44,051 nt of DNA from Gammaproteobacteria bacterium (GTDB lineage: Bacteria; Pseudomonadota; Gammaproteobacteria; SpSt-1174), in assembly GCA_037388465.1 (NCBI GenBank), contig JARRKE010000028.1, positions 1 through 44,051 on the forward strand. Direction: 5' to 3'. Below, in pieces: positions 1 to 9,205 of the stretch. The position numbers were made by a program, and so were the translations under genes. Each line of letters begins with the position of its first letter. Within the stretch, counting starts at the first letter, position 1. The notes under the pieces are model-generated. The model did not search any database, was not told the DNA's origin, and worked only from the letters and a program-made list of their open reading frames with translations.

Positions 1-636
1 GAAACGCTGGACGCCTTCCTGGTCGATCAGCCCGAGGTGCACATCCCGGTAATCGGCAAGGAGCAGCTCAACCGCAAGCTGGGCAAGGTGTTCGAGGTGC
101 TGGAGCGCGCGGTGAAGGATAAGCGCCTGCGCTATTACGGCATCAGCACCTTCGAGGGTTTCCGCGTGGAGACGGACGACAAGATGTTCCAGTCCATCAC
201 TTCCATGCTGGGGCTGGCCGAGAACGCGGCCCGTGAGGCGACCGGCAGCCCCAATGCCCGGCATCACTTCAAGATCGCGATGATGCCGTTCAACCAGGTC
301 ATGCTGGAGGGGTTCACCCGCTTCAACACGGCGACCGGGCAGGGCAACGTGGCCTCGCCGATCCAGGCCGCGCACCAGCTCGAGGTGTACATGATGGCCA
401 GCCATACCCTGTTCAAGGGGCATCTTGCCGGCCAGTGCCTGGACGTGGTGCGCCAGGCCATGCCCACGCTGGCCAATCCCGCGCAGTGCGCCATGCAGTT
501 CAACCGTTCCACGCCGGGGCTGGGCACGTCGCTGGTGGGCATGAGCCGTCCCGAACACCTGGATGACCTGCTGGCCGTCGCCAAACTGCCGGTCATGGAA
601 AGAAAGGCTTATCTCGCCATGTATCAAAAGGCCTGA
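1..636 (+). CDS. Aldo/keto reductase, C-terminal part (5' end outside window)
   Basis: The reading frame is open from base 1, so the start lies upstream of the window. The 211 visible residues are the C-terminal two thirds of an aldo/keto reductase, an NAD(P)H-dependent (beta/alpha)8-barrel oxidoreductase of the cytoplasm. Recognisable pieces are the helix and strand ending in KRLRYYGIST, typical of the family's 'VREGKIRYYGIS' region, and the late barrel segment with QFNRSTPGLGTSLVGMSRPE, which resembles the C-terminal cofactor-binding segment of the family. The catalytic Asp-Tyr-Lys-His residues would be mostly in the missing part. The substrate cannot be inferred. The next gene begins 64 bases downstream on the same strand. 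Confidence 0.85.
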   Translation, partial: ETLDAFLVDQPEVHIPVIGKEQLNRKLGKVFEVLERAVKDKRLRYYGISTFEGFRVETDDKMFQSITSMLGLAENAAREATGSPNARHHFKIAMMPFNQVMLEGFTRFNTATGQGNVASPIQAAHQLEVYMMASHTLFKGHLAGQCLDVVRQAMPTLANPAQCAMQFNRSTPGLGTSLVGMSRPEHLDDLLAVAKLPVMERKAYLAMYQKA

Positions 637-700
637 CCGACCGAACCTGTGTCCACCGGGACGTCCGCAGCCGGCGCCCCCGCCACCGAGTCGATTGATT

Positions 701-2281
701 ATGCAAGCCGACCTCAAGCCACTGGAATTCGAAGCCGTTCGTCGCGTCCTCGAGCGTCTCACCAGCACACCCTACGGTGCGGATGCCGCACGCGGCCTCG
801 AACCGGCGCCTTCCATCGATGTCGCGCTGAGCATGCAGCAGGCCGTGAGCACGGCCCGCAGCCTGCTCGATGCCGGCCGCCAGCCGGTCATCGGTCAGTT
901 GCCCGATATCCGCGCCGCGCTGCGCCAGGCCTCATCCCCGGGTGCGACGCTCAATTCGCAGGCCATGTACAACCTGCAGGTGGTGATGCGCGCCGGCGCC
1001 CAGCTCGCCGAGCAGTTGGCGGGCACGGACGCCGGGGCGATCTATCCGGGCAACCTCGACGAGCTCAGGCCGCCCGCCGCGCTGACGGAACTGCTGGATA
1101 ACACGCTGATGGGCGCGGGCACCCTGCGCGACGACGCCAGCCCCGAGCTCAGCGAGCTGTTCGCGCAGCGCGGCACCCTGCGCGAGCAGGTCGAAACGGT
1201 GGTGCGCAAGCGCATGGCCAGCGCCGATATCAAGGACCTGTTCGAGGACCCGAACAAGGTCAGCTGGCACAACGAGCGCGGCGTGATCATGGTCAACTCG
1301 GGCAATGCGGACAAGGTCAAGGGCGTGCGGCGCGGCACCGCCATGGGCGGGCGTGACGTGGTGGTCGAACCCATGGAATCGGTGCCGGCCAACAACCAGC
1401 TCGAAACCGTGGTCGGCAAGATCAGCGCCGAACAGCAGAAGGTGCTGCGCGCCATCACCTCGACCATCCGCGAACACGTGGACGCCCTGCAGAAACTGCT
1501 CAGCGCCATCACCTGGATCGATCTCGCCCTGGCCTGCGGCGAGATGAGCCGGGCCCTGAACGCCCATGCGCCGAAGCTGGTCGACGAGGCGCGCGTGGAA
1601 CTGCGCGACGCCTACCATCCCCTGCTGCTGATGCAGTTCGCCGACGGTTCCGGCCCGCAGCCGGTGCCCTTGTCGATCGAGCTGGACGGCAAGGACAGCA
1701 TTCTGGTCATCACCGGCCCTAACACCGGCGGCAAGACGGTGGCGCTCAAGACCCTGGGGCTGCTGACCGTGATGGCGCATTGCGGGCTGCACATTCCGGC
1801 CGAGCAGGACTGCGTGATCGGTAACTACCGCAAGGTCATCGTCGACGTGGGCGACGCGCAAAGCCTCTTTCATCATCTCTCGACCTTCGCCGGTCACGTC
1901 GAGGTGCTCAAGCGCATCCTGGACGAGGCGGGCGAGGATACCCTGGTGTTGCTGGACGAACTCGGTACCGGCACCGATCCGGAGGAGGGGGCGGCCCTGG
2001 CGATGGCCGTGCTGGACGAGCTGACCCACCGCCGCGTGCAGGGCATCGTCAACACCCACCTCTCGCCGCTCAAGGAGTACGCCGCGGAACGCCCCGGCAT
2101 CCGCAATGCCTCCATGCAGTTCGACCACGAACGCCTGTCGCCCACCTACCGGCTGCTGATCGGCGCCCCGGGCGTTTCGCTGGGGCTGACCATTGCGGAA
2201 AAGAACGGCCTGCCCAAGGACCTGGTCGCCCGCGCCCGCGAGCACCTGGAAACGATCTGCGCCACGGGGCGGTGCGACTGA
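701..2281 (+). CDS. MutS2-like DNA-binding ATPase without a Smr nuclease domain
   Basis: This 526-aa protein belongs to the MutS family and is closest in layout to MutS2, which acts on branched DNA or stalled ribosomes. The N-terminus (LEFEAVRRVLERL, residues about 6-18) is the usual MutS2 start. The Walker A loop GPNTGGKT is at 339-346 and the Walker B/signature region LLDELGTGTDPEEG at about 417-430. The protein stops near ARAREHLE, just after the ATPase domain, so the KOW-like and C-terminal Smr endonuclease domains of full-length MutS2 (usually near 780 aa) are absent. ATG 701 is chosen because the family N-terminus follows at once; the frame is open further upstream but overlaps the preceding gene. 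No strong ribosome site is visible. It could be a naturally short subfamily rather than a truncation. Confidence 0.8.
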   Translation: MQADLKPLEFEAVRRVLERLTSTPYGADAARGLEPAPSIDVALSMQQAVSTARSLLDAGRQPVIGQLPDIRAALRQASSPGATLNSQAMYNLQVVMRAGAQLAEQLAGTDAGAIYPGNLDELRPPAALTELLDNTLMGAGTLRDDASPELSELFAQRGTLREQVETVVRKRMASADIKDLFEDPNKVSWHNERGVIMVNSGNADKVKGVRRGTAMGGRDVVVEPMESVPANNQLETVVGKISAEQQKVLRAITSTIREHVDALQKLLSAITWIDLALACGEMSRALNAHAPKLVDEARVELRDAYHPLLLMQFADGSGPQPVPLSIELDGKDSILVITGPNTGGKTVALKTLGLLTVMAHCGLHIPAEQDCVIGNYRKVIVDVGDAQSLFHHLSTFAGHVEVLKRILDEAGEDTLVLLDELGTGTDPEEGAALAMAVLDELTHRRVQGIVNTHLSPLKEYAAERPGIRNASMQFDHERLSPTYRLLIGAPGVSLGLTIAEKNGLPKDLVARAREHLETICATGRCD

Positions 2282-2293
2282 GCCCGGTAAAAG

Positions 2294-2384
2294 TCACGGT
2301 TTTTCCGTGAAATCCTCGGACGTTCGTATTAAGATGCAAGTTTTTCGCCCGCATCCGGGCGCGCCGTCCTAAACGGCGGTTTTT
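2294..2384 (+). promoter_or_regulatory. Structured ilv leader: three hairpins, the last terminator-like
   Basis: Three perfect 6-bp stems lie between the MutS2-like gene and ilvB: TCACGG/CCGTGA with a T5 loop (2294-2310), CGCCCG/CGGGCG (2346-2361), and CGCCGT/ACGGCG followed by GTTTTT (2362-2384). The last has the form of an intrinsic terminator. It may end the upstream transcript, or act as an attenuator if the ilv promoter lies upstream of it, as in other branched-chain amino acid operons. No clear leader peptide was found. Confidence 0.5.
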
Positions 2385-2498
2385 CATAAGGTTATTGCCT
2401 GCGGCCTGTTGGGAAAACAGATTCTTCCGACAGGCTGTTTCAATATTTTAAAAGTAACGGCCCTGTCCGCGGGGCCACTCTGGGCGGAGTATCGGAAC

Positions 2499-4193
2499 GT
2501 GCAACTGACAGGTGCAGAAATCTTCGTGCGCGCGCTGCATGACGAGGGCGTGGATATCGTCTTCGGTTATCCCGGCGGCGCGGTGCTGTTCATCTACGAT
2601 GAGCTGTACAAGCAGGATAAGGTCACCCACGTACTGGTACGCCACGAGCAGGGCGCCGTGCACGCGGCCGAGGGCTACGCCAAGTCCTCCGGCAGGACCG
2701 GCGTTGCCCTGGTGACCTCCGGCCCCGGCGCCACCAACGCCATTACCGGCATCGCCGACGCCTACATGGACTCCGTGCCGCTGGTGGTGTTCACCGGCCA
2801 GGTGCCCACGTCCGCCATCGGCAGCGACGCCTTCCAGGAAACCGATTCGGTGGGCATCACCCGTCCGATCGTGAAGCACAACTTCCTGGTGAAGGACGTC
2901 AAGGACCTCGCCGAGACCATCAAGAAGGCCTTTTATCTCGCCGGCACCGGCCGCCCCGGTCCCGTGGTGGTCGACATCCCCAAGGACGTCACCGCGCAGA
3001 AGGCCGACTACAAATATCCCAAGTCGATCCGCATGCGTTCCTACAAGCCGACGGTGAAGGGGCACAGCGGGCAGATCAACAAGGCGCTGGATCTGATCCT
3101 GGGCGCCAAAAAGCCGGTGCTTTACACCGGCGGCGGCGTGCTGCTGTCCGGTGCCGCGCGCGAGCTGACCGGTTTCGCCCGTACGCTCGGCTACCCCGTG
3201 ACCAATACCCTGATGGGGCTGGGCGGCTATCCTGGTTCGGACAAGCAGTTCCTGGGCATGCTCGGCATGCACGGCACCTACGAGGCCAACATGGCCATGC
3301 ACCACGCCGACGTGGTCATCGCGGTCGGTGCGCGGTTCGACGACCGGGTGGTCGGCAATATCGAGAAGTTCTGTCCCGACGCCAAGATCGTGCACATCGA
3401 CATCGATCCGGCCTCCATCTCCAAGACCGTGAAGGTCACGGTGCCCATCGTGGGCGACGTCGGGGCCGTGCTCAAGGACATGAGCGCCCAGATCAAGGCG
3501 CGCAAGGAGAAGCCCGACACCAAGGCACTCAAGGCCTGGTGGGCGCAGATCGACGAATGGCGCGCGATGGACTGCCTGAAGTTCGACCGCGACAGCGACC
3601 TGATCAAGCCGCAGTATGTGGTCGAGACGCTGTACAAACTGACCAAGGGCGACGCCATCGTCACCTCCGACGTCGGTCAGCACCAGATGTGGGCGGCGCA
3701 GTTTTATAAATTCGACAAGCCCAACCGCTGGATCAACTCCGGCGGCCTCGGCACCATGGGCGTGGGCCTGCCGTTCGCCATGGGGGCGCAGATGGCCAAC
3801 CCGGATGCGACGGTCGCCTGCGTGACCGGCGAGGCGAGCATCCAGATGTGCATCCAGGAGCTCTCGACCTGCCTGCAGTATCAGCTGCCGATCAAGATCG
3901 TGAACCTGAACAACCGATACCTGGGCATGGTGCGGCAGTGGCAGGAGTTCTTTTATCAGGGCCGCTACGCCATGTCCTACATGGATGCGCTGCCCGATTT
4001 CGTGAAGCTGGCGGAGGCCTACGGCCACGTCGGCATGCGCATCGAAAAGCCCGCGGACGTCGAGGGAGCGCTCAAGGAGGCGCTCGCCATGAAGGACCGC
4101 CTGGTGTTCATGGACTTCATCACCGATGAAACCGAGAACGTCTATCCGATGGTGCCCGCGGGTGCGGGCCAGAACGAAATGATCCTGGTCTAG
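2499..4193 (+). CDS. ilvB: Acetolactate synthase, large (catalytic) subunit
   Basis: This 564-aa thiamine-diphosphate enzyme condenses two pyruvates, or pyruvate and 2-oxobutyrate, in the first common step of valine, leucine and isoleucine synthesis. Seen: QLTGAEIFVRALHDEGVD at the start, the conserved FGYPGGAVL, the catalytic glutamate in VRHEQGAVHAAEGYA, and the cofactor region ending in NLNNRYLGMVRQWQ. The Mg/ThDP motif that is normally GDGS, or GEGS in some proteobacteria, reads GEAS here (coding about 3829-3840), which is unusual. GTG 2499 is preferred because GGAG lies 8-9 bases upstream and the length matches the family. An in-frame TTG at 2409 would add 30 unconserved residues. ilvN follows after 9 bases, so the two subunits are co-expressed. 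Confidence 0.95.
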   Translation: MQLTGAEIFVRALHDEGVDIVFGYPGGAVLFIYDELYKQDKVTHVLVRHEQGAVHAAEGYAKSSGRTGVALVTSGPGATNAITGIADAYMDSVPLVVFTGQVPTSAIGSDAFQETDSVGITRPIVKHNFLVKDVKDLAETIKKAFYLAGTGRPGPVVVDIPKDVTAQKADYKYPKSIRMRSYKPTVKGHSGQINKALDLILGAKKPVLYTGGGVLLSGAARELTGFARTLGYPVTNTLMGLGGYPGSDKQFLGMLGMHGTYEANMAMHHADVVIAVGARFDDRVVGNIEKFCPDAKIVHIDIDPASISKTVKVTVPIVGDVGAVLKDMSAQIKARKEKPDTKALKAWWAQIDEWRAMDCLKFDRDSDLIKPQYVVETLYKLTKGDAIVTSDVGQHQMWAAQFYKFDKPNRWINSGGLGTMGVGLPFAMGAQMANPDATVACVTGEASIQMCIQELSTCLQYQLPIKIVNLNNRYLGMVRQWQEFFYQGRYAMSYMDALPDFVKLAEAYGHVGMRIEKPADVEGALKEALAMKDRLVFMDFITDETENVYPMVPAGAGQNEMILV

Positions 4194-4202
4194 GAACACG
4201 AC

Positions 4203-4697
4203 ATGCGTCATATCATTTCCATCCTGATGGAGAACGAGGCCGGCGCGCTGTCGCGGGTATCGGGGCTGTTTTCCGCACGCGGCTACAACATCGAATCGCT
4301 CAGCGTGGCGCCCACCGACGATCCCACGCTGTCGCGCATGACACTGGTGACCAACGGCAGCGAAGAGATCGTCGAGCAGATCATCAAGCAGCTGAACAAG
4401 CTGGTCGATGTGGTCAAGCTGCTCGACCTTACCGAGCATCGTCATATCGAGCGCGAGATGATGCTGATCAAGGTCGAGGTCGAAGACAGCATGGCCTGCG
4501 AGCAGGTCAAGCGCATGGCTGACATCTTCCGCGGCCGCATCATCGACGTTACGCGCAAGACGTACACCATCGAGATGACCGGCACCAGCGACAAGCTGGA
4601 CGCCTTCATCGAAGCATTGAGTAACAACCGCATCCAGGAAGTGGTGCGGTCCGGTTCCATGGGTATTGCACGCGGGGACGTCGTGCTCAAAGTCTGA
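4203..4697 (+). CDS. ilvN: Acetolactate synthase, small regulatory subunit
   Basis: This 164-aa protein has the standard length of the IlvN/IlvH regulatory subunit. An ACT domain at about residues 2-75 begins RHIISILMENEAGALSRVSG and continues SARGYNIESLSVAPTDD; this is the valine-binding fold that mediates feedback inhibition and activates the large subunit. A C-terminal domain follows (about 80-160, including IRGR-like IFRGRIIDV and the ending VVRSGSMGIARG). It starts 9 bases after ilvB and precedes ilvC by 71 bases, giving the order ilvB-ilvN-ilvC. The choice between the names ilvN and ilvH is only a matter of naming here. Confidence 0.95.
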   Translation: MRHIISILMENEAGALSRVSGLFSARGYNIESLSVAPTDDPTLSRMTLVTNGSEEIVEQIIKQLNKLVDVVKLLDLTEHRHIEREMMLIKVEVEDSMACEQVKRMADIFRGRIIDVTRKTYTIEMTGTSDKLDAFIEALSNNRIQEVVRSGSMGIARGDVVLKV

Positions 4698-4765
4698 GCA
4701 CGGGTCCGGCGGACAATCGCCACGGGTTGTTTCTGTATTTCGTTATTCGAGATCCATTGGGGTAA

Positions 4766-5785
<1,020 letters not shown>

Positions 5786-5801
5786 TCCTGCCCTTGTCCT
5801 G

Positions 5802-5886
5802 CCGGTATCGGGGATCACAGCCCTCGATACCGGCGGCGATCACCGTTTGACGCAAATGCCCGGCTTTAAGCCGGGCATTTGCGTTT
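5802..5886 (+). terminator. Terminator hairpins after ilvC
   Basis: Two hairpins follow the ilvC stop. The first pairs CCGGTATCG-GGG with CCC-T-CGATACCGG (5802-5833). The second is a perfect 16-bp inverted repeat around a single central T (5851-5883), beginning CGCAAATGCCCGGCTT and followed by TTT. The second is a convincing intrinsic terminator for the ilv operon. Confidence 0.8.
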
Positions 5887-5940
5887 CCGGGCCCCGTTTC
5901 TTCCCGGTGAATTTCGTATCGCCGTTCACCGGCGAAATCG

Positions 5941-6055
5941 GCACGTTCATCAGTATTCGATTAAATTATTAAACACTGTTTGGCACCCTGTAGGCGCGGG
6001 GAGGCACTTGTTCTGTATCCCGCTTTTATTCGTACAGCTATGGGGATGACGATCA
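5941..6055 (+). promoter_or_regulatory. AT-rich upstream region of the PilJ-like pair; weak sigma-54-like match
   Basis: This AT-rich stretch precedes the two PilJ-like genes. TGGCAC at 5981-5986 is followed by GC exactly ten bases after its GG (GC at 5994-5995), the sigma-54 spacing, but the -12 element is AGGC instead of TTGC. CTGTATC at 6013-6019 with TACAG at 6033-6037 recalls half of the element upstream of the Fap-like genes. Both matches are imperfect. Confidence 0.25.
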
Positions 6056-6883
6056 ATGTATCTATTCAATTTATTCATAAAAAAGCGTGTCTTATTGGTG
6101 CTGGGGCTGCTGGTATGGTCTGCCGCCGCCGAGGCCGGTTCCCATCCATATGCGCGTGCCCTGGTGGACATCGACGACCTGTGCGTCGTCACCAGTCAGA
6201 TGGAGCGTGACTATGCGATCGAAGGCATGGGCGTTTCCCAAAAGGCCTCTGCCGACAGGCTGGCCCGTTCCGAAAAACTCTTCAAAAAGGAGTTTTCGGA
6301 CGTGGAAAAGGCCAAGTTGTCGCCGGCGCTTCATCAGGAGGTCATCGGACTTCAGCAAAACTGGAATCCGATCCTGGCGATCCTGAAGGCAGCGCCGCAG
6401 AAAAATCAGATGACGAACCTGGATGCGGAAGTCCGGACGTTCGCAAGCCATTGCGAAAAGGTGGCGCAGGATATCCAGGCCAGGTCCGATGTGTCCGGTA
6501 GTGAGGATGCCCTGCTGCTCAGCAGGTACGACGTGGACACCCAGCGCCTGGCGGCGATTTACATGATGAAGGCATGGGGCGTTGCGGATGCGAACTACAG
6601 CAGCGAAGCAAAGGCGCTGCTGACGAAATCATCCGGGGTGATTTCCAAATTGCGTTCGTCCAGCCAATTGAGTTCGACGTCCAAACAGCGTCTGCAGCAC
6701 ATTCAGACGCAGTTCAAGCTTTTCGAGTTCATGGCGGTACGCGACACCAAACGTTTCGTGCCGGCGCTGATGAATAAAAAGGCGGACACCATCGTAAAAG
6801 AGGTCAATGCAGTCCTCGATAAAGAACTTGCGGTCCTGGGTATCGCCGGGCAAATGGGATTTCATGAGGTGAAGCCATGCTGA
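6056..6883 (+). CDS. Exported PilJ/NarX-sensor-like protein 1
   Basis: The product has 275 aa with a signal peptide (KKRVLLVLGLLVWSAAAEA, about 9-27) and no later membrane segment, so a periplasmic or secreted protein is expected. Two helical segments (about 36-60 around DLCVVTSQMERDYAIEG and about 153-176 around SRYDVDTQRLAAIYMMKAWG) resemble the repeated helix of the PilJ/NarX-type extracellular sensor domain, usually found in front of chemoreceptors or histidine kinases. No signalling domain is attached. The next gene overlaps by 7 bases and encodes a protein of the same kind. Base composition is more AT-rich than the flanking biosynthetic genes. The assignment rests on a pattern, not a strong motif; function unknown. 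Confidence 0.55.
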   Translation: MYLFNLFIKKRVLLVLGLLVWSAAAEAGSHPYARALVDIDDLCVVTSQMERDYAIEGMGVSQKASADRLARSEKLFKKEFSDVEKAKLSPALHQEVIGLQQNWNPILAILKAAPQKNQMTNLDAEVRTFASHCEKVAQDIQARSDVSGSEDALLLSRYDVDTQRLAAIYMMKAWGVADANYSSEAKALLTKSSGVISKLRSSSQLSSTSKQRLQHIQTQFKLFEFMAVRDTKRFVPALMNKKADTIVKEVNAVLDKELAVLGIAGQMGFHEVKPC

Positions 6884-7662
6884 ACAAAATAACCGGATTC
6901 AATAAATTCCTGCTGACCTTTGCATTGGCGTTTGTCGCCAACAACGCGCATGCGGCATCGGTATCCGATGATGTGCTGGCCATGGCCGGCGAACAACGTG
7001 AACTGACGCAGCAGACGGCCAAGGACTATATGTACATCGGCCAGCATATTTTCGAAGCGCGAGCCCGCAAGTCGCTCGAAACCCGCCTGGCGCGGATGGA
7101 GCACAACCAGGCTGTCTTGCGACAGGCCATCAAGGATAACGATAGCCGCGATCTGCTCGACTACGCCGATATACAGTTCAAGGAGTACAAGGCTTCGCTG
7201 GAAACGCCGTATGGTGCGGAAAGCGCTTCTCTGGTGATGGACAACAGCGACGTGCTGCTTGAGATTTATGATGAGGTCCTCAAGAAGATGATGGCGAACG
7301 ACCATTCCCATTTTCTCCAGTTGTACGGTATGGCCAACTCGCAATCGGTGCGTATTGCCCGTATTGGTAAGTTTTATCTTGCCCAAAAGGATGGAATTAC
7401 CGATTACAACTCAAAGAAGCAGATCCAGAGTGAGATAGTCGCGTTCGAAAAGACCAAGGCCCTGCTGGAGCAGGAAAAGGCCAATCCGGGCACCGTTGCC
7501 GATGGCCTTAATGAGGTAAATCATCTGTGGCGCCTTGTTCGCGGTTTCTTCCTGGATGTGAACAAGGAGGACCTGCCCATCGTCGTCGATACATCGACCA
7601 ACTCCCTGCAGGAGTCGATGGACAAGATTGCCAAGCACTATCTCAAGGCACAAAGGAGTTAA
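6877..7662 (+). CDS. Exported PilJ/NarX-sensor-like protein 2
   Basis: The product has 261 aa with a signal peptide ending near NNAHA (residue 26) and no other membrane segment. Two sensor-type helices are clear: AGEQRELTQQTAKDYMYIGQ (about 37-56), close to the PilJ consensus AGRQRMLSQR, and GMANSQSVRIARIGKFYLAQ (about 151-170). Known PilJ and NarX domains sense surface contact or small ligands at the periplasmic face; here the domain is free-standing. ATG 6877 overlaps the previous stop, so the pair is translationally coupled and probably forms a complex or heterodimer (inference). The pair sits between ilvC and the lipid genes, close to the Fap-like module, to which it may be functionally linked. 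Confidence 0.6.
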   Translation: MLNKITGFNKFLLTFALAFVANNAHAASVSDDVLAMAGEQRELTQQTAKDYMYIGQHIFEARARKSLETRLARMEHNQAVLRQAIKDNDSRDLLDYADIQFKEYKASLETPYGAESASLVMDNSDVLLEIYDEVLKKMMANDHSHFLQLYGMANSQSVRIARIGKFYLAQKDGITDYNSKKQIQSEIVAFEKTKALLEQEKANPGTVADGLNEVNHLWRLVRGFFLDVNKEDLPIVVDTSTNSLQESMDKIAKHYLKAQRS

Positions 7663-7738
7663 TCGAGGCACGGTCTTTTCAGGTCGGTCGGCAACACATA
7701 TGCTTTAACGCATTGTTGATTGCCCGAGTCAGTCATTG

Positions 7739-8347
7739 ATGCTGCCGATTGCTCCTGAAGGACGTTTGCTGCTACTGACGGCGGCGGCATTGGCCGCCGT
7801 CGTTCATTATTTTTTCGGTGCGGCGGTTGCCGCCCCGTTCTGGGGGCTGACGGTTTTGGTGCTGATCATGTTCAGGATCGTACCGCGGCACGTACAGGCC
7901 TCGCCGCTGGGAATCGTCAGTCCCGTTGACGGCCATGTCACTGCCGTACATCGCCAGACCGATCCCTTCCTGAAGCGCGACAGCCTGGTGATCGAGCTCG
8001 AACAGCGCTTGCTGGGTGAATTCAATATTCATAGTCCCACCGAGGGGCGGGTGATGGATGTCTGGTACCCCGGTGCGAACCCCGAGCAGCCGGGGCGTTT
8101 TGCAGTCCGGGTGCAGACCGACGAGGGCGACGACGTGGTGGTTGCGATCGGGGTCGGCGGTTGGACATCGGTCGTGCATTGCAGCCTGCAGACCGGGCAC
8201 CGCATCGGGCAGGGGCATCGCTGCGGGTTCGCCGGTTTCCTCCGGCCGGTGACCATCTATCTGCCCGCCAATTCCCAACCTCAGGTACAGGCCGCCGACC
8301 GGGTGCGCTGGGGGCGGAGTGTGCTGGCCCTGCTGAGGCACGAGTAA
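7739..8347 (+). CDS. Phosphatidylserine decarboxylase-like protein lacking the Gly-Ser cleavage site
   Basis: This 202-aa protein has the layout of short (about 210-230 aa) proteobacterial phosphatidylserine decarboxylases: two hydrophobic segments at about 9-47, the motif SPVDGHVTAVH (61-71), FNIHSP (95-100) and the late strand VTIYLP. In active enzymes the sequence before this strand is FGSR, where self-cleavage turns Ser into the pyruvoyl group. Here it reads GFAGFLRP (163-170), with no serine, so the protein should neither mature nor decarboxylate. It stands directly in front of pssA, the usual partner. It may be a pseudoenzyme, or a gene whose role has passed to another psd copy elsewhere. 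The ATG is taken at 7739; a TTG at 7736 is possible and no clear ribosome site is seen. Confidence 0.7.
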   Translation: MLPIAPEGRLLLLTAAALAAVVHYFFGAAVAAPFWGLTVLVLIMFRIVPRHVQASPLGIVSPVDGHVTAVHRQTDPFLKRDSLVIELEQRLLGEFNIHSPTEGRVMDVWYPGANPEQPGRFAVRVQTDEGDDVVVAIGVGGWTSVVHCSLQTGHRIGQGHRCGFAGFLRPVTIYLPANSQPQVQAADRVRWGRSVLALLRHE

Positions 8348-8407
8348 GGCGTATACGTTGTTTCCATGAGTGTCGTCTGCGGCAGCATGCTGATATTATT
8401 GGAGATT

Positions 8408-9205
8408 ATGAACGCACCCAACGAACAGCCCACGCTCGACAAGGACGATCAGGAACAACGCGCCCGGCGTTCGATCTATCTGTTGCCGAATCTCTTCACC
8501 ACCGGCGCGCTGTTCGGCGGTTTTTATGCCATCGTGGCGGCCATGTCGGGGCGGTTCGAGGCGGCGGCGATCGCGGTGTTCATCGCCATGGTGCTGGACG
8601 GCATCGACGGCAGGGTGGCGCGCATGACCAATACCCAAAGCGCCTTCGGTGCCGAGTACGACAGCCTGTCGGACATGGTGTCTTTCGGCCTGGCGCCGGC
8701 GCTGGTCATGTACGAGTGGGCCCTGGTGCACATGAAGCTGTTCGGCGCCATCCCCGGTAAGATCGGCTGGCTGGCCGCATTCTTCTACGCTGCCATGGCG
8801 GCCATGCGCCTGGCGCGCTTCAATACCCAGGTCGGCAAGGTCGACAAGCGCTACTTCCACGGCCTGCCCAGCCCGACGGCGGCAGCCATTCTGATGAGCA
8901 TGGTGTGGACCCTTCACGGTCTGGATATACAGGGCGAGTCCGTGCGCTTCCCCGCGCTGTTCGTGACCATCGTCGTCGGCGCCCTGATGGTCAGCAACTT
9001 CCGCTATTACAGCTTCAAGGACCTGGACTTCCGCAATCGCGTTCCCTTTGCCATTATCCTGTTGATCGTGCCGGTGCTGATGGTCGCCGCGCTCGCACCG
9101 GCCAAGGTGCTGTTCGCCGCCGCCACCGGTTATGCCTTGTCGGGCCCGATCCTGGCCCTCCTGCGCTGGCGTCGCCGGCGTGTCCGCCGTAGCGAGAGCC
9201 AGTAG
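8408..9205 (+). CDS. pssA: CDP-diacylglycerol--serine O-phosphatidyltransferase
   Basis: This 265-aa integral membrane enzyme transfers a phosphatidyl group from CDP-diacylglycerol to serine, the first step towards phosphatidylethanolamine. The CDP-alcohol phosphatidyltransferase signature DG-x2-AR-x8-G-x3-D-x3-D is complete, from DGRVAR through FGAEYDSLSD. Six to eight hydrophobic stretches follow, and the C-terminus is very basic (RWRRRRVRR). ATG 8408 has GGAG 6-7 bases upstream; an in-frame ATG at 8366 is less likely. It follows the decarboxylase-like gene by 60 bases, the usual psd-pssA arrangement. Confidence 0.9.
   Translation: MNAPNEQPTLDKDDQEQRARRSIYLLPNLFTTGALFGGFYAIVAAMSGRFEAAAIAVFIAMVLDGIDGRVARMTNTQSAFGAEYDSLSDMVSFGLAPALVMYEWALVHMKLFGAIPGKIGWLAAFFYAAMAAMRLARFNTQVGKVDKRYFHGLPSPTAAAILMSMVWTLHGLDIQGESVRFPALFVTIVVGALMVSNFRYYSFKDLDFRNRVPFAIILLIVPVLMVAALAPAKVLFAAATGYALSGPILALLRWRRRRVRRSESQ

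Noticed and set aside
2448-4445. Long open frames opposite ilvB, prfC, valS and other genes (up to about 950 codons)
   Set aside because: They mirror codon bias of the GC-rich coding strand, give low-complexity His/Asp/Gly/Arg-rich products and overlap clearly conserved genes.
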